From: Nitzschia sp. DOCU1
Taxonomy: Eukaryota; Bacillariophyta; Bacillariophyceae; Bacillariales; Bacillariaceae
DNA: 64,000 bases
Direction of reading: 5' to 3'
Assembly: GCA_951394045.1 (NCBI GenBank)
Contig: OX595992.1
Span: 682,001-746,000 of the forward strand
In this document: piece after piece, positions 38,218 to 48,601 of the stretch
How the letters are laid out: every line of letters starts with the position of its first letter
Numbering within the stretch: position 1 is the stretch's first letter
The notes under the pieces: model-generated
Told to the model about the DNA's origin: nothing
Databases searched by the model: none
The model's input: only the letters and a program-made list of their open reading frames with translations
Translations under genes and position numbers: made by a program

Positions 38218-41133
38218 CTAGAATGATGTTTTAGTCAGACCATCAGGCGTTTGGAACGAATTGGGGAACATGTGCTCCCAATCATCTGCCCGTGCCTTCG
38301 AGCTGATAATCTCTGTGAATTCGTCGACACCTCTAGGTGAAGATTCCCCCCTGGTGTTTCGCCAGGCCTCACGTTTGGCCTTGGTACTCAATGAAGGGTC
38401 GAAAGGGCTTACTTCAGAGTCGGGTCGGATCGCCTCCGGGGTGGCAGAGGAGTGTGCGCCCGAATCTGCACTCGTGTTACCTGCGTCCTGGGAATCGTAG
38501 ACAAAGTCCACAGGCTCATTCGACTTTCTTTTTTGGCGCTCGGGGGAACGCAGATGCTTCTTGGTTTTGAAAATAGGGCGAACAATCTTTGACATACGGC
38601 GCAACCTTCCCCATTTCTTGGGAGTTTCCGCTTCGCTGATATCGAATGATTGGGGGTCTTGAGATGGAGCTGGTTCAGGCGGCGATGGCGCTGCAAATGT
38701 GTCTTCAAATTTCAGATCTCGAGCAGGGTTTTCCCCTTCGTCCTCGGTGCTGGTACTTGTAGCCTTCGTCTCTACCGACCCATGGCCGGTCGACGACTGG
38801 CAGTCTCCTTCTACACAAGAATCCAAGCCCTTTTTAACTGCTTCATTGGATACAACCACGGCAGGTGTGGTTCTTTTGACGGCTCCAAAAAAGGTAGATG
38901 CCAGCACATCAAACGACTTCCCATTGGGTTCCGGCTCTGCCGTTTTGCGAAGTTCGGGCTTTGCTGTCATAACCACTGGTTCACCTGGTTTCCGATCAGC
39001 GCATGTAAAAACGTTCTTGATCATCTCGGCTATATTCTCGTCGTCACGTATCGCAACTTCTGCATGGCTCTCGACGGAAGCGTCCGGTCCAGGATCCCCA
39101 GCACAGAGCATGACTTTTTTAACTTTTTCCATGATCGACCCAGGTTCAGTCGATGTCAAATTGAGGTCTTTCAAGTTAGATTGGAACTCTTGTAGCCTTT
39201 GCAACGCTTGACTTGCGTCGACTTCTCGAAGCCTGGCAAATGCCTCATGGAACGTTTGAGGAGGAACAGGAGCAGCAGGGTCCTCCTTTGGTGGGACGGG
39301 TACGTCTTCCGTAAAGAAAGAGTTGGACTGTTTGATCGTCTGGCTGGGCGCGTACATGGCGTTTTCGGTTTCAGTTGGTTCGTCTGCAGCGGGATTGTCT
39401 CCAGGCTCTTGGGGCTGGAGGACGGACTGGGGCTGGAGGACGGACTGAGTTTCGACCGTCTGTTGGCCCGAACCATGACTGGCGACAGATTCACCTGAAA
39501 ACAGAGATTGTTTCGTGCTTGTTTCTGTATCGACAGATTCACCTGAAAACATGGATTGTTTCGTGCTTGTTTCTGTAACGACGGTGGTGCCATCGCGCAT
39601 AGAACTAAGATAGGTAGACGCCAGGCTCGCAGTGTCTCTCAGAGACGTTTGTACGCTATACAAGCTGACATCACTCTTGAAGTTCATTGAAACATTCGCA
39701 GCATGGCGCCTAGCAGTTTCAACGAGCTCGTTGATTTTGTGCTGCCCACTGAGCCGTCTGGCGTCAAGAGCCTCTGCTGGTTCGTCGAGGCACTCTGCGA
39801 CGTTACAAACATGGCGGCATTCTGGCCCGTGGCAGCCTGCGCCATTCTCGTAAGTGTCGAACGACATGACTTCAGCATTCCCATCATCCTCGTCGACAAC
39901 GGTGCTGTCTCCAACAACAGTCGAGTTTTCCATAACAGAAGGAACTTCGCTGATAGCTCGCGCCTTCCAGGACTTAGAGTCGACCTTTGCGTTCTCATCG
40001 TTCGTAGTGAGAGACGCATCAGTATAGGTTGCAGTCTCATCATCTGGTATAGAAAAGCTAGCCTCAGTGCTCTCCGCCACCGAGGGTGCGTGGGCGACTC
40101 CTTCGTCTCTAGAGGACTGCTTGTCACCAGCCTTCTTAGATTGTGCCTGACGTTTCTTAGTTCGATCCCTCTCATAGATCTTGCCCGAAGCGGTAGACTC
40201 TTCCTCGGGGAAAGCGAATGCACGTGTGGCAAGATCGTTAGCTGCGTCCGTGCAGTTGAAGCGTTCCATGAAGATGTCTTCCATGTCCCTGAGGATTGAA
40301 CCCTGCCCCTTCGTTGCAAAGATGCCCTCAATGAAACCCGTGGACTCTTCTGTTCGTTCGGTTCGCTCCGACTTCACGGAATAATACGAATCCTCTTCTA
40401 CCGAGTTCATATCGTCCATAGGGCTGAAGAAGTCAAGGACTTTATCCAGGGCACGCGTTACTCCATCGACCTTGCTTTCGATAAAGAAGGCCTCAAGTTG
40501 TGAGTCAACGCTCGATGCGTCGTCATCGTGCCGATCTTTGACTCGGACTCTCTTGGACCTCCTCTTCTTGGACTTTTTCTCCTTCGAGGCTTTCTTCAAT
40601 GCTACCTTCCTCGCTTTCGGGCCTTGGACGTGGGGGCTCTCGTCCTCCACGATATCAAAACGCCTCGTTGGGTTCAGGTGCTTCGGAGATTCCTGTCCAC
40701 GGACTAGAGTCTTCGATCTAGGTGTCTGATCGCCATCATGAGATTTCCGGTGGACCTTGCGAGTTGGGCTGCAAACTCTTGCCTTCTCAGAGACTTCCTT
40801 TCCGCGATCATCCTCTCCAGTGATATCACCGTTCGGGGTTTCAACGCACTCAGAGGTCGGCGGGACTTCGACTTTGTTTTCTTCATCGCAGCCCACCTGG
40901 TCCTTGTCGGCTGCATCAGGCTCGTTTTCTTCGCTGCTGCTTTCACTTATCGCTGGAGGAGCTTCTACTATGGAACACTCGCCCTCGTTGTCCGATTCGA
41001 TGATTGCATCGTCCGTGATTTGGGAACCATCCTCGGCCTCGAATTTGGCTCTAGCAGCTTGAAATTTCTTGTGTGCTTTGACAGTCGCCGCCTTTTCTAA
41101 AGCCCGTTGATGCCTCGTGCTCCTGATAGTCAT
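38218..41133 (-). CDS. Large acidic, disordered protein, unknown function
   Basis: A 971-residue single-exon protein with no recognised domain. It opens with a basic helix (RALEKAATVKAHKKFQAAR). Long acidic and Ser/Thr-rich stretches with several Lys/Arg clusters follow (KKASKEKKSKKRRSKRVRVK, about 175-200; RRMSKIVRPIFKTKKHLR near 870), which look like nuclear localisation signals. Two internal tandem repeats occur (listed separately). The C-terminus (AWRNTRGESSPRGVDEFTEIIS ... WEHMFPNSFQTPDGLTKTSF) is more ordered. Divergently placed from nothing close; the start at 41133 follows a 950-nt gap. Function unknown. Confidence 0.72.
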   Translation of the reverse strand: MTIRSTRHQRALEKAATVKAHKKFQAARAKFEAEDGSQITDDAIIESDNEGECSIVEAPPAISESSSEENEPDAADKDQVGCDEENKVEVPPTSECVETPNGDITGEDDRGKEVSEKARVCSPTRKVHRKSHDGDQTPRSKTLVRGQESPKHLNPTRRFDIVEDESPHVQGPKARKVALKKASKEKKSKKRRSKRVRVKDRHDDDASSVDSQLEAFFIESKVDGVTRALDKVLDFFSPMDDMNSVEEDSYYSVKSERTERTEESTGFIEGIFATKGQGSILRDMEDIFMERFNCTDAANDLATRAFAFPEEESTASGKIYERDRTKKRQAQSKKAGDKQSSRDEGVAHAPSVAESTEASFSIPDDETATYTDASLTTNDENAKVDSKSWKARAISEVPSVMENSTVVGDSTVVDEDDGNAEVMSFDTYENGAGCHGPECRHVCNVAECLDEPAEALDARRLSGQHKINELVETARRHAANVSMNFKSDVSLYSVQTSLRDTASLASTYLSSMRDGTTVVTETSTKQSMFSGESVDTETSTKQSLFSGESVASHGSGQQTVETQSVLQPQSVLQPQEPGDNPAADEPTETENAMYAPSQTIKQSNSFFTEDVPVPPKEDPAAPVPPQTFHEAFARLREVDASQALQRLQEFQSNLKDLNLTSTEPGSIMEKVKKVMLCAGDPGPDASVESHAEVAIRDDENIAEMIKNVFTCADRKPGEPVVMTAKPELRKTAEPEPNGKSFDVLASTFFGAVKRTTPAVVVSNEAVKKGLDSCVEGDCQSSTGHGSVETKATSTSTEDEGENPARDLKFEDTFAAPSPPEPAPSQDPQSFDISEAETPKKWGRLRRMSKIVRPIFKTKKHLRSPERQKRKSNEPVDFVYDSQDAGNTSADSGAHSSATPEAIRPDSEVSPFDPSLSTKAKREAWRNTRGESSPRGVDEFTEIISSKARADDWEHMFPNSFQTPDGLTKTSF
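39413..39448 (-). repeat. Two 18-nt tandem repeats in the coding sequence
   Basis: Unit GGCTGGAGGACGGACTGG, repeated once, encodes SVLQPQ twice. It preserves the frame of the disordered protein. Confidence 0.8.
39483..39578 (-). repeat. Two 48-nt tandem repeats in the coding sequence
   Basis: Near-identical 48-nt units encode TETSTKQS(M/L)FSGESV twice. The divergence between units is small, so the duplication is recent. Confidence 0.85.
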
Positions 41134-42084
41134 GGTTGCTACTCGTTCAACTCGTTTGTCCTCGCCGAGGAAAATAACACAAACGAGAAAGTTCTCTGGA
41201 AATCGTCTGACTACTTAGGCTAGCACCAAAGTCCGAGATGATTCCGATGCTCAAATGGATTCAAAACAAAACCTCGGCACAAAAGAGTCTTGTAGTTGCG
41301 ATTGCTATCCAAGCAACCCCTTTGAACAAAACTATTTGAAACAAAAACCACGTCCCTCCAAGGATTTCTTGGCGCAATCGGATGTTTCGCTGCAAATAGT
41401 CTAAGTATGGGTTTCATACTTAGGCGAAGCTCGGCTGTCAACGTACAATTTCCTCTAAGTAGAAAACTGTTGAGTCATCGAAATTTGTGACCCAGATTTT
41501 TGTTCACAAGAATAAATAGCCATCAACACACGACCTCCACATAGAGTCCGGGTGGGCCTGGTGGCACATCAGTATGAACGGAAATTATTGCGAAATATGT
41601 AACATGAAAGTTAGAGAGCGGAACATTCTTTCTGCGCAGTGTTCAAGAAACACATGTTTGAAAATGTGGCGCGAAAAATGGCCACAAGCCGAGCTTACGA
41701 ACTGCACTTCATTAGTACGAGTTATCGTATCATACACATGATACTACGCTATCGTTACGAGTAGAAACGACATCATCGATCACGACAAGCGCCCTTTGAT
41801 AGTCTTGACTATACTGCTCTCACAGAAGTGTACACAAGATTGATAGCTACTAGAGGACATAGAATGAATAGCTGCTAGCATTAGAAGTACAGTAGCCTAA
41901 TAGGATGGACTTCGTTTGGGAATTAGCTACGCCTGATAAGCGAGATTAAAACTCATGGCTACATAGTTATGGAAGCGACGCCCACAGCACCAGATGCCGC
42001 ACGTGGCGCGGGCCCTCAAACAAATCATACTGCTCGTGATTGCATTATCTCTACTTTCCGATACAAAACCGACTCTTTCGTTCA
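41134..42084. other. Intergenic, 951 nt, no gene seen
   Basis: AT-rich. No frame with a clean start and support. No RNA gene or repeat was recognised. Confidence 0.5.
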
Positions 42085-43512
42085 TCAATCCGAATGTTCA
42101 AAGCTGCTATCGCCATCAGTCGTCATGGTGAGATCGGCGACATATCTTTTCGAAGGTGCATAGTCCAGCACACTGCTGTCTCTATACTTTTCAATCGTCG
42201 ATATCGAATCACAGGAGTCGCTTCCTCGTGGTCGTAGATACAGGTGGCGATTAGGGTGGGGCGCGTCTCCCACCGTACTATCATCTTCCAACAAGTCTCG
42301 CAATTCCTTGTCCAAGTCAGAATCGTCACAACATGGAAAAAGCCAATCCATTCCATCTCGTTCCATGGCAGTCTCAAAATCTAGCTCCGTGTAATAGTGG
42401 CTGTCCAATGTCCGATCGTCATAGGTACTCGGAGAGTAATCCAAAAGAATCTCTGGCTTTATTTGTGGATCAAAGCAATCCAACAATAGATCCATTGCTG
42501 ACAAAAGACCCGTGGGATCATAGAGTTCAGTGCGGTGCCACTTTGTTTCTGGTACTGGCGTGGATCGTAACTGGGGCACATCTACGTTACCACCAGAAGC
42601 CACCTTGTCTTCAAACTCGCCAAGCGTGTGTTCCTCGCCCTGTTCAAACGACACGTACACATCTTCGTCATCGTCGTCATCATCATCACCATCATTCCCA
42701 TTCTTTGTTGCGGCTTCCATGCAATCTTCCGACGCAAGAAATGAAATAGAGGGAGCTGCCTCAATTTCACATGAAGGCATCCCATTCGGGAGCGTTTCCA
42801 TAATGGTAAGATCTGATTCCAAAATCGGCGTGCATTCGTCCTGCAGCGACAGGGTCGACAAGGTATCGTGAATCGGCGATTCTTCGTCCGACGGAACGGG
42901 ACAACTCACGGCTCGTTTGTTCAATCGGCCGCTTTCCAACCCGAGCACCTCTGGTCTCATGGACAGATATGGAGTCAACTTCTTGTTGGTACGAGACTTT
43001 GGCTCTATTGCAACGTGGGAGAGCATGATAGCGCTGGGATCCGATGAAGAAAAGTCGGTAAACGACTGATAGGAGACTCCTGGCATGAGATTTGTGCAGT
43101 GGCCATCCGCAGACTTTGCTGGTGCAATGCCACTGAGAAACTTTAAGGATAAATCAATTGCCTGGGAGCTCTTCTTGTCCTTGACAACTTGGCGCAAGGA
43201 ATCCACTGGGGTCAACGTGGAGATAGGGCTGTAAGTACGCATCGTGGCATTGTCCAAGACGCAGTGGGGAAACTGCGAAGAGCCTTTCGTAGATCCATCC
43301 TCGTCGTCGTTGGCAAGGCAGGGAGAAGATTCGTTTTCTTCTCGGCTAATGCTGCTTGTCGACGACACAATTGTGTGCTGGGGCATCTCCAGCACAGAGG
43401 GAGCACTCTTCGTTGACTCGTCTACTAGTCGGTCTCGTCGCCCAGTCAAGAATCCATGGGCAAGCTTGTCCGGCAAACTAACCGTAATGGAGCAGCTGTT
43501 GTCGTTCTTCAT
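42085..43512 (-). CDS. Acidic protein of unknown function
   Basis: A 475-residue single-exon protein, mostly polar and acidic. A short conserved-looking N-terminus (CSITVSLPDKLAHGFLTGRRD) is followed by Ser/Thr/Glu-rich sequence. A run of Asp lies mid-protein, with a more ordered C-terminus (LLSAMDLLLDCFDPQIKPEIL, YYTELDFETAMERDGMDWLFPCC). The start is ATG 43512, in the strong context GCCACCATGA. An upstream in-frame ATG at 43647 would add 45 residues with no such context. No membrane helix or known motif was recognised. Confidence 0.68.
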   Translation of the reverse strand: MKNDNSCSITVSLPDKLAHGFLTGRRDRLVDESTKSAPSVLEMPQHTIVSSTSSISREENESSPCLANDDEDGSTKGSSQFPHCVLDNATMRTYSPISTLTPVDSLRQVVKDKKSSQAIDLSLKFLSGIAPAKSADGHCTNLMPGVSYQSFTDFSSSDPSAIMLSHVAIEPKSRTNKKLTPYLSMRPEVLGLESGRLNKRAVSCPVPSDEESPIHDTLSTLSLQDECTPILESDLTIMETLPNGMPSCEIEAAPSISFLASEDCMEAATKNGNDGDDDDDDDEDVYVSFEQGEEHTLGEFEDKVASGGNVDVPQLRSTPVPETKWHRTELYDPTGLLSAMDLLLDCFDPQIKPEILLDYSPSTYDDRTLDSHYYTELDFETAMERDGMDWLFPCCDDSDLDKELRDLLEDDSTVGDAPHPNRHLYLRPRGSDSCDSISTIEKYRDSSVLDYAPSKRYVADLTMTTDGDSSFEHSD

Positions 43513-44305
43513 GGTGGCTGTTGTGGGTGTGTGAGAAAGATAAGTGCGGAGGTGCTTGAGGGTGGATGGATTGGATCGTTGGATCGTTCCACCAAAAAAT
43601 TGCCATGAGCCCGCCTGTGATGCAGGGAGTATCAAAACGAACCGCATTCGGTCCGAACATGGATCACTGGGAGTCTCGTCTTTGAGACTGCTTGGACGAT
43701 GGAGATCGAACCTCCATGGCCAAATTACGGAATGGCAGTCGGAGACGCTGGCGGATTTTGCGCATCTCCGCTCTCATTATTGTTGTTGCGTCGCTCCTTC
43801 CGATTGAAACAAAGATCGTACATGTTGACGACGGCATTGATTAGGAGACGCAGCATGATGATATATTGCACTCCGATCTGTGGCACTGTGACGATGACAA
43901 CAACAGGACGATGAATTATGAAGAATGAATCAATCAGTCATCGTCAAGCATCTCATCGTGTGACAGGGGCAGTTCCGTCTCTATTGCTTCACTGCTGTTT
44001 CGCGCCAAATTGACTCATTCGACATAACCTCGTGTTGTCCGACCAGTTGGACCCTAAACGATGACGTACGCCCGAATGTGCGATCACCTCACCACCACGT
44101 GGTAGCAAAGAATGAAGTCCACGATGATCATGATGACTTTTTTGACCATGGTGGTGAACTGTCAGCAAATGAAGCGTAGAAGCTCAATGTAACCCATAGC
44201 ACCACCTTTATTGTACGTTAATGTGGAGTCTTGAATTCATCCAAGAGATTGGTGGCCCGTATCAACTGGTAATGTGGAGCCTTTGATTGGCATTCGGAGG
44301 AAGAA
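43513..44305. other. Shared promoter region of a divergent pair, 793 nt
   Basis: A 10-bp palindrome ACCACGTGGT (44094-44103) contains a G-box/E-box core CACGTG, a possible bHLH or bZIP site. No gene was recognised. Confidence 0.4.
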
Positions 44306-45124
44306 ATGACCATGCCGGCACTCCATAACCCCGAAGACCTGCGCCCAACTGGCAAAAAGGACGAGACGACCTCGTCATCGCCCAAAGACTCAAAATTCTC
44401 ATTCATTGCTCAAGGCACGAGGCATTCGATCGGTATCACTCCCGACGGAATTGCATACTCTTGGGGACGATCCAATGCAGTCGGACAGTTGGGCCGCGAA
44501 TCCAGTTTGGAGATTCCCAGTAAGCGACCCGGTCGACTCCTCATTCCAGCCAAAATCACTCGTGCATTTTGCAGTCAGGGATGCTCAACGGGATCTGGAC
44601 ACTCAGCACTACTAGATGATCAGGGGCGACTGTGGATGGCAGGATGTGATCGGTGGCAGCAATTGGGTTTGGGGTCGGCCAATGGCGGCACTTCAGGGTA
44701 CACATGGATTGATGGTAAACTTTGGCAGGATCGCTTTGTCTTGTCCCAGTCAGTGACAGAACTGATGTCGACAAGATCGTCGCAACCCACAAAAATCCGG
44801 GACGTGGCATTAGGAGGGGACCATACGCTGGTTTTGGCAGCGAATCAACGCGACGTCTACGCGTTTGGTAAAGGTGGGGATGGCCAACTGGGTTTGGTAG
44901 GGAAACCATACGTGTCAGCACCAGTCAAATCCAAGACGCTCTCCGAAGATGAGAGTGGCGTGCTGCTTTCCGCGGTTTGCGCTATTCAAAACTGTTCCAT
45001 GACTCTGGATACGAATGGAATTGTACGACAAAAAGCGGGGAAGTGTTCCACTGACTTCGTTGAGAAAGGGATCCAAACGTGCATTTCCAGAGCAAAGGTT
45101 GAGGGCTTGATTGATGCAAAATGA
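44306..45124 (+). CDS. RCC1-like repeat protein (partial propeller)
   Basis: A 272-residue single-exon protein with RCC1-type repeats. They are GTRHSIGITPDGIAYSWGRSNAVGQLG (about 39-65), GSGHSALLDDQGRLWMAGCDRWQQLGLG (about 98-125), and GGDHTLVLAANQRDVYAFGKGGDGQLG (about 178-205), with a degenerate fourth (CSMTLDTNGIV). RCC1 domains usually have seven blades in about 350-450 residues, so this protein has at most a half-propeller. It may oligomerise or be an atypical family member. No nuclear signal is obvious. It is convergent with eIF4A-III, 64 nt away. Confidence 0.8.
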   Translation: MTMPALHNPEDLRPTGKKDETTSSSPKDSKFSFIAQGTRHSIGITPDGIAYSWGRSNAVGQLGRESSLEIPSKRPGRLLIPAKITRAFCSQGCSTGSGHSALLDDQGRLWMAGCDRWQQLGLGSANGGTSGYTWIDGKLWQDRFVLSQSVTELMSTRSSQPTKIRDVALGGDHTLVLAANQRDVYAFGKGGDGQLGLVGKPYVSAPVKSKTLSEDESGVLLSAVCAIQNCSMTLDTNGIVRQKAGKCSTDFVEKGIQTCISRAKVEGLIDAK

Positions 45125-45188
45125 TAGCTATGGACGACTGATAGATGTATACTTCTGCTAGCTTTTAATCGGGTGTTGTCGTTGACGA

Positions 45189-46522
45189 CTAGAGCAAGTC
45201 ACCTACATTTGCCGGCATTTCGGAAATCTGCGTCCGATAAAATGATTCAATGTCCTTCAAAAGAGATGCATCCTCGGTCCGTACAAAGTTGATGGCGACA
45301 CCTTTTCGTCCGAATCGGCCCGAACGTCCAATACGGTGAATATACAGCTCACGATTTGTCGGCAAATCGTAGCAAATTACCAACGAGACTTGTTGAACAT
45401 CAATACCGCGTCCCCACAGATCAGTTGCAATCAGCACTCGAGAACTACCGGATCGGAATTCTTCCATAACCTTGTCTCGCTGTCCTTGATCCATATCGCC
45501 ATGAATGCTCGAGACCGTGAAATTATTTTCGCGCATCTTGTCGGACAACCAATCAACTTTTTGTCGAGTATTGCAAAAGATCACAGCTTGAGTAATCGTC
45601 AAGGTATCATAGAGGTCACAGAGCGTATCAAATTTCCACTCTTCCTTTTCCACAGAAATATAGAACTGCGAGATTCCCTCCAAGGTCAACTCGTCTCGCT
45701 TGACGAGAATTTTGACTGGATCGTTCATGAATTTTCGTGTCATATCCAAGACAGTAGGCGGCAAAGTCGCGCTCACCAAGACAACTTGACAGGCAGGTGG
45801 AAGAAATCGATATATGTCGTATATCTGCTCCTTAAACCCACGATTGAGGAGGTCGTCCGCTTCGTCCAATATAATAGCTTTGAGATTACCCATTTGCAAC
45901 GCATTCCTTCGAATCAAATCGTAAACGCGCCCAGGTGTACCTGAGATAATCTGCACACCACCCCGTTCTAACTCTTTCAAATCGTTCCCCAAAGACTTTC
46001 CACCAATGCAAGCGTGGCACTTGACCTGAAAAACGCGACGGCATGGGTGAGAGTCAATGTTCTGAAATTCTATGCCAAAGATAAAGAATTCCTCACATTC
46101 ATAAAATCGCCCAACGACTGTATCACACGTTGTGATTGTTCTGCTAGTTCTCGCGTCGGCGACAATGTCAAAACTTGCGCTTCTCGCGACGTCTCGTCTA
46201 AAAGCTGCAACGCCGCAATGGAAAAGACGGCCGTCTTGCCTGTTCCAGACTGACTTTGCGCGATTACGTCTCGTCCCCTGACAATAGGACGAATAGCCCG
46301 TTGCTGAATGGCACTGGGCTTTTCAAATCCATACGCATAAATTCCCTTGAGTAGATCAGGTTTAAGGTTCATTTCGTCAAAAGTGGAGACAGGCGCCGTG
46401 TCGTCACCAGGATGTTGCTTGCGATGGCGATCATCATTCTTGTCCTTCTTGTGGTGGTGGCGCTTTTCGTAGGGACCGTCCTTTCGATCTGCACGCTTTC
46501 CTTTTCCCTTGTCTTTTGGCAT
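45189..46522 (-). CDS. EIF4A3: DEAD-box RNA helicase eIF4A-III (exon junction complex)
   Basis: Exons 46522-46097 and 46025-45189 are joined by a 71-nt intron (ATGAAT|GTGAGG, TTTTCAG|GTC) in phase 0, giving 420 residues. Motifs in order: Q-motif ([12 protein letters not shown]), I ([11 protein letters not shown]), Ia (PTRELA), Ib (SGTPGR), II (DEAD), III (SATLP), and VI ([13 protein letters not shown]). Linkers match eIF4A-III rather than eIF4[41 protein letters not shown], and MPANVGDLL at the end. The N-terminal 45 residues are basic and His/Lys-rich, unlike most orthologues. Role: RNA clamp of the exon junction complex in splicing-coupled mRNA surveillance. Confidence 0.93.
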
Positions 46523-46878
46523 GGCGGACTTTGATGGTGGACACTGTTGTTCTCAGAGGCTGTGGGGGGTCTTTGTGAGTTGTGTTAAGTATGGCAACAC
46601 ACTCTGCAATTGTCATACGAGTAGCGCGAGGGCGACGAAAAGCGGATGTGGAGTGAGTCTTTTCAGTGGTTATGGGTCTCACGATACGGATGGAGGTCAG
46701 ACCATCCAAGTCCGACTCATTTGATCAACGATGACTCATCGCCAACCGATCGAAACGTCAGTCGAACGAAGTTGATGCAACAAAACTGCCGCCAAGCGAG
46801 CATCAAAACAACCGTTCGCTGCTGTTTGATCCTCTCATATTTCATTTTCATTGTACTAACCATCCCAGTACGCCAATA
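46523..46878. promoter_or_regulatory. Shared promoter of eIF4A-III and the trigger-factor-like gene, 356 nt
   Basis: Divergent starts at 46522 and 46879. No individual element was recognised. Confidence 0.4.
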
Positions 46879-47609
46879 ATGAGATTCCCGGTGTTATCAA
46901 TAGCAGCAGCACTGTTGCTGGTGCAAACGGTGTCAGCCTTCGCTCCACTGGGGGTCGTTGGTAGCAGAAACAGCGTCGCTTTGAATGCCGCCGTCGAACT
47001 TATGCCCGAACCCGAGGGCGGGGAAGAACTTACTGCAGTCAAGTCCATGGAAGGCTCTCGAATGAAAAAGATGGGAGTCGCCGAGAAAGTCAAGAGCGAT
47101 GATGGTATCGTTTACAAGTTTTGGCTACAAGCTACGGCTCGAGGACCTTTGATCAAAGAATTAAACACTCAAGTCTTGAAAGATGCTTCCAAGAAGGCCA
47201 ATTTCCCTGGATTCCGAAAGGTAGGTTGAAAGCTGTTTGGGAGGAAAAATCATTTTGCATTGTACGATAGTAGCTGATGGCTCGTCTTCTTGTGAACTAC
47301 GGCGGGGTTGAACAGGGTCAAGTGCCTCCATACGCATTGCCACAAATTCGAGGATTCGCCGTACAGGAGGGCATTATTCAAACGGTACAGTCGGCAGTGG
47401 ATGCCTATGGTCTCAAGTCGATTTCAGGAAGCGATGGGGAAGTTGAAGTGCTGGAGAATATTCCTGAGATTGCCAAGTCCTACAAAGTGGGTGACGATAT
47501 TCAATTTACGGCAACATTCCAAGCTATCTTCGATCCGGCACAAGTATCGGCTAATGAGCCCAAGGCAGCAGAAGGTGAAGTCGTTGACGTAGAAGCCGAG
47601 TCAGTCTAG
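46879..47609 (+). CDS. Plastid protein with trigger-factor N-terminal (ribosome-binding) domain only
   Basis: Exons 46879-47220 and 47316-47609 are joined by a 95-nt intron (CGAAAG|GTAGGT, GAACAG|GGT), phase 0, giving 211 residues. The presequence is a signal peptide (LSIAAALLLVQTVS) followed by the ASAFAP motif as SAFAPLG, a clear secondary-plastid signal. The mature part carries the trigger factor N-domain signature FPGFRKG spanning the splice site (FRK|GQVPPYALPQIRG), with flanking beta/alpha elements to FQAIFDP. In bacteria this domain docks at ribosomal protein L23. The PPIase and C-terminal chaperone arms are absent. It probably binds plastid ribosomes or nascent chains. Confidence 0.85.
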
Positions 47610-47871
47610 AAGTACCGATGCATTTATGATGTGGGACTATTGCACCCATCTCTGGGTAATCTAGCTATTGTGGTGGCGATGGCATGATCTTGTCGTTCCC
47701 TTTGGTGATTCCACTAAGAACAATTATCTATCTGAAGATAATCTTCATTGCTATATTGTTCCCGAGATCCACTGCTCTAAGTTCTTTCTAATAGTGTTGC
47801 ATGTGTATGTCCTCGTAGAGGGGAACAGCAGCATTTGAACCGTCTGAAATGCGTTACCCAGAAAAAAGGGT

Positions 47872-48132
47872 TTACGACGTGTGGACCGCGGAGTTTGCTT
47901 GACGCATAGCCAAAAGTTCTTGAATCCGGCCAGAGCGAGCTTCTTTCTTCTTCTCTAGTTCTTGTTTCTCCACTTTTTTGATTTTCTTCTTTTCACGCTT
48001 GGTCGGTGGCCGGTCGTCGGTCTTGGCAACTTTGACCATACGGTCTCGAATAGTCGTGACCGTACTTGCTGGAGCGAGGACGTCTTCGCCTCCTTGCTGA
48101 GCCACTTTAGAAGATCTATTGAAGAAGCCCAT
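47872..48132 (-). CDS. Small lysine-rich coiled-coil protein
   Basis: An 86-residue product starting MGFFNRSSK; Gly2 with Ser at position 7 could be N-myristoylated. The C-terminal half is a strongly charged helix (PPTKREKKKIKKVEKQELEKKKEARS). The upstream in-frame codon at 48276 is TTG, so the ATG at 48132 is used. Function unknown. Confidence 0.55.
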   Translation of the reverse strand: MGFFNRSSKVAQQGGEDVLAPASTVTTIRDRMVKVAKTDDRPPTKREKKKIKKVEKQELEKKKEARSGRIQELLAMRQANSAVHTS

Positions 48133-48601
48133 TGCGATTCCTAGTTTGACAAACAGTATTCCTGCGTCTGATAGGTTACTGTGATCCGAATAATTTGTAC
48201 CAATGATGCATCGTGGATGGCTTTGCCCACTCCGAAAAAATGGATCAATCCCGCCCAACAGGAAAGCACGACCCAACCGTCGTTGGTCGTTCGCTCGCTG
48301 TTGTTGTTAGTTGTGCGTGGTATTCGACTTCTTTGATCATTGGTTCGAATTCGTCGGAGGCAATTTTGCTCGATTTTTTACTGTTCGGTGGGACGACAAT
48401 ATTTGTCATTTCTACATGATACCTAGTAGAAGCTTCAATGAAACTGAAACTCCTAGAAATTGCATGCCGACAACATCGACGACAATCGATCCTTTCGTGC
48501 CCAACGAATGAATGAGTAATGCTCACAAATTCAGGTTCACAGGATACGAAACCGCTTGATCTCTTCAGCGCTTTCAATAGCATTCAGTGAGTAGCTGTTA
48601 A
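48133..48601. other. Intergenic, 469 nt
   Basis: Promoter region between divergent genes. No gene recognised. Confidence 0.45.

Noticed and set aside
48330..48365. tRNA-like GGTTCGAATTC box
   Set aside because: No acceptor stem, D-arm or anticodon arm can be built around it.
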